Assembly: GCA_937889485.1 (NCBI GenBank)
Contig: CALAPG010000387.1
Coordinates: 1-5,944, forward strand
Direction: 5' to 3'
Length of the DNA stretch: 5,944 nt
Source of the DNA: an uncultured Moraxella sp.
GTDB lineage: Bacteria; Pseudomonadota; Gammaproteobacteria; Pseudomonadales; Moraxellaceae
The notes below the pieces were generated by a model. It saw only the letters and a program-made list of their open reading frames with translations, was not told the DNA's origin and ran no database searches. Position 1 is the stretch's first letter. Every line of letters starts with the position of its first letter. Both the position numbers and the translations under genes were made by a program. Shown one piece after another: positions 5,497 to 5,944 of this stretch.

Positions 5497-5898
5497 TTAT
5501 TCGCTAACAAAGGCAATATTGGTCAGCTGATTGTCACTGGCAGCTGCCAACACCTGCGCTACCGTATCATATCGACTATCTTTGTCTGCCCTTAACTGAA
5601 TGGTTGGGGGGGTGTCAAGTTTACCCTGTTCTGCCAATTTGACCTTTAGCGTATCAAGCGTCATTGGCGCATCATCCCAAAATAACTGACCTTCTTTGGT
5701 GATGCTTACTTGTACCACTTTGGGCGGCGCTTGGTTGATTTGCGCCGATGTTTTTGGCAAACTTAGCGGCACCGTTGGGTTTAGAACCGTGGCGGTTACC
5801 AAAAAAATTATCATAAGCACTAGCATGATGTCAATGAGTGGAATCAAGTTGATTTCATTCATGCCAGATGGCTCTTCGCTGTCGAGTTGAAATGCCAT
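5497..5898 (-). CDS. exbD: ExbD/TolR-family biopolymer transport protein
   Basis: This 133-residue inner-membrane protein has the ExbD/TolR plan: a short cytoplasmic N-terminus ending in NEINLIPLIDIM, one transmembrane helix (about 20-40) with the proton-path Asp at D23, and a periplasmic domain ending QLRADKDSRYDTVAQVL (101-117) and NIAFVSE. With an ExbB-type partner it converts the proton-motive force into work on an outer-membrane system such as TonB-dependent uptake. The periplasmic linker is Pro/Gln-rich. Two ATGs are possible. AAGGA (5911-5907) is eight bases from the one at 5898 but only two from the one at 5904, so I chose 5898, which also gives the common MAF- N-terminus. The end of an ExbB-like gene lies just upstream, and an esterase gene follows after 12 bp. 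It could equally be called TolR-like, but the absence of other tol genes favours ExbD. Confidence 0.9.
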   Translation of the reverse strand: MAFQLDSEEPSGMNEINLIPLIDIMLVLMIIFLVTATVLNPTVPLSLPKTSAQINQAPPKVVQVSITKEGQLFWDDAPMTLDTLKVKLAEQGKLDTPPTIQLRADKDSRYDTVAQVLAAASDNQLTNIAFVSE

Positions 5899-5909
5899 AG
5901 TCATAATCC

Positions 5910-5944
5910 TTACACCAAGTATTTTGTGATGATGTTTAAGATCG
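5910..5944 (-). CDS. exbB: C-terminal end of an ExbB/TolQ/MotA-type proton channel gene (partial)
   Basis: Reading the - strand from the right edge, one frame encodes ILNIITKYLV followed by TAA at 5912-5910. It ends five bases before the first possible exbD ATG, and the ribosome binding site of exbD (AAGGA) overlaps its stop codon, so translation is likely coupled. The ten visible residues do not identify the family. The assignment to ExbB rests on the near-universal exbB-exbD gene order. Confidence 0.55.
   Translation of the reverse strand, partial: ILNIITKYLV

Noticed and set aside
5696..5890. + strand open frame of 64 codons opposite exbD
   Set aside because: The - strand frame is a full-length ExbD; the antisense product has no supporting signal.

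Overview
The window looks like chromosomal DNA of a gammaproteobacterium with moderate GC content. Protein style and codon use suggest the Moraxellaceae (Moraxella, Psychrobacter or Acinetobacter relatives). That placement is an impression from reading, not the result of a search. No tRNA, rRNA, CRISPR array or transposase gene was seen. Genes fall into two blocks that converge near position 3240.

The left block, on the + strand, is a tight run of four genes: the 3' end of an unidentified gene (1-119), a HAD-superfamily phosphatase-like protein (123-941), a phosphoribosyltransferase of the family databases call 'cysteine protease StiP', with a C-terminal PELOTA-like domain (938-2086), and a CitE-like HpcH/HpaI-family lyase/aldolase (2171-3211). 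HAD, PRTase-PELOTA and CitE-like aldolase together match most of the 'biosynthetic module' that comparative genomics has linked to tellurite-resistance (ter) stress operons. That module is predicted to make a nucleoside-like metabolite. No ter gene lies in this window, and any would probably be upstream of base 1. A hairpin followed by six T closes the block at 3208-3236. A candidate internal promoter sits just before the aldolase gene.

The right block is on the - strand, so it reads from high to low coordinates. It starts with the last codons of an ExbB-like gene, then exbD (5898-5497) and a GDSL/SGNH esterase (5484-4627), spaced like one operon. An AT-rich intergenic region of about 230 bp follows, holding a good sigma-70-like promoter facing the next genes and two inverted repeats. 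Next come three small genes with a sulfur/thiol theme: an AhpD-like CxxC protein (4395-4051), a single-domain rhodanese (3914-3531) and a two-helix DUF2892 membrane protein (3438-3253). The rhodanese and DUF2892 genes correspond, in the same order, to the two halves of E. coli YgaP. They probably handle sulfane sulfur or thiol oxidation, which is inferred from domains only.

The item most worth following is the ter-type biosynthetic module. Its product is not established as far as I know, and one member carries a 'protease' family name that does not fit its visible motifs.
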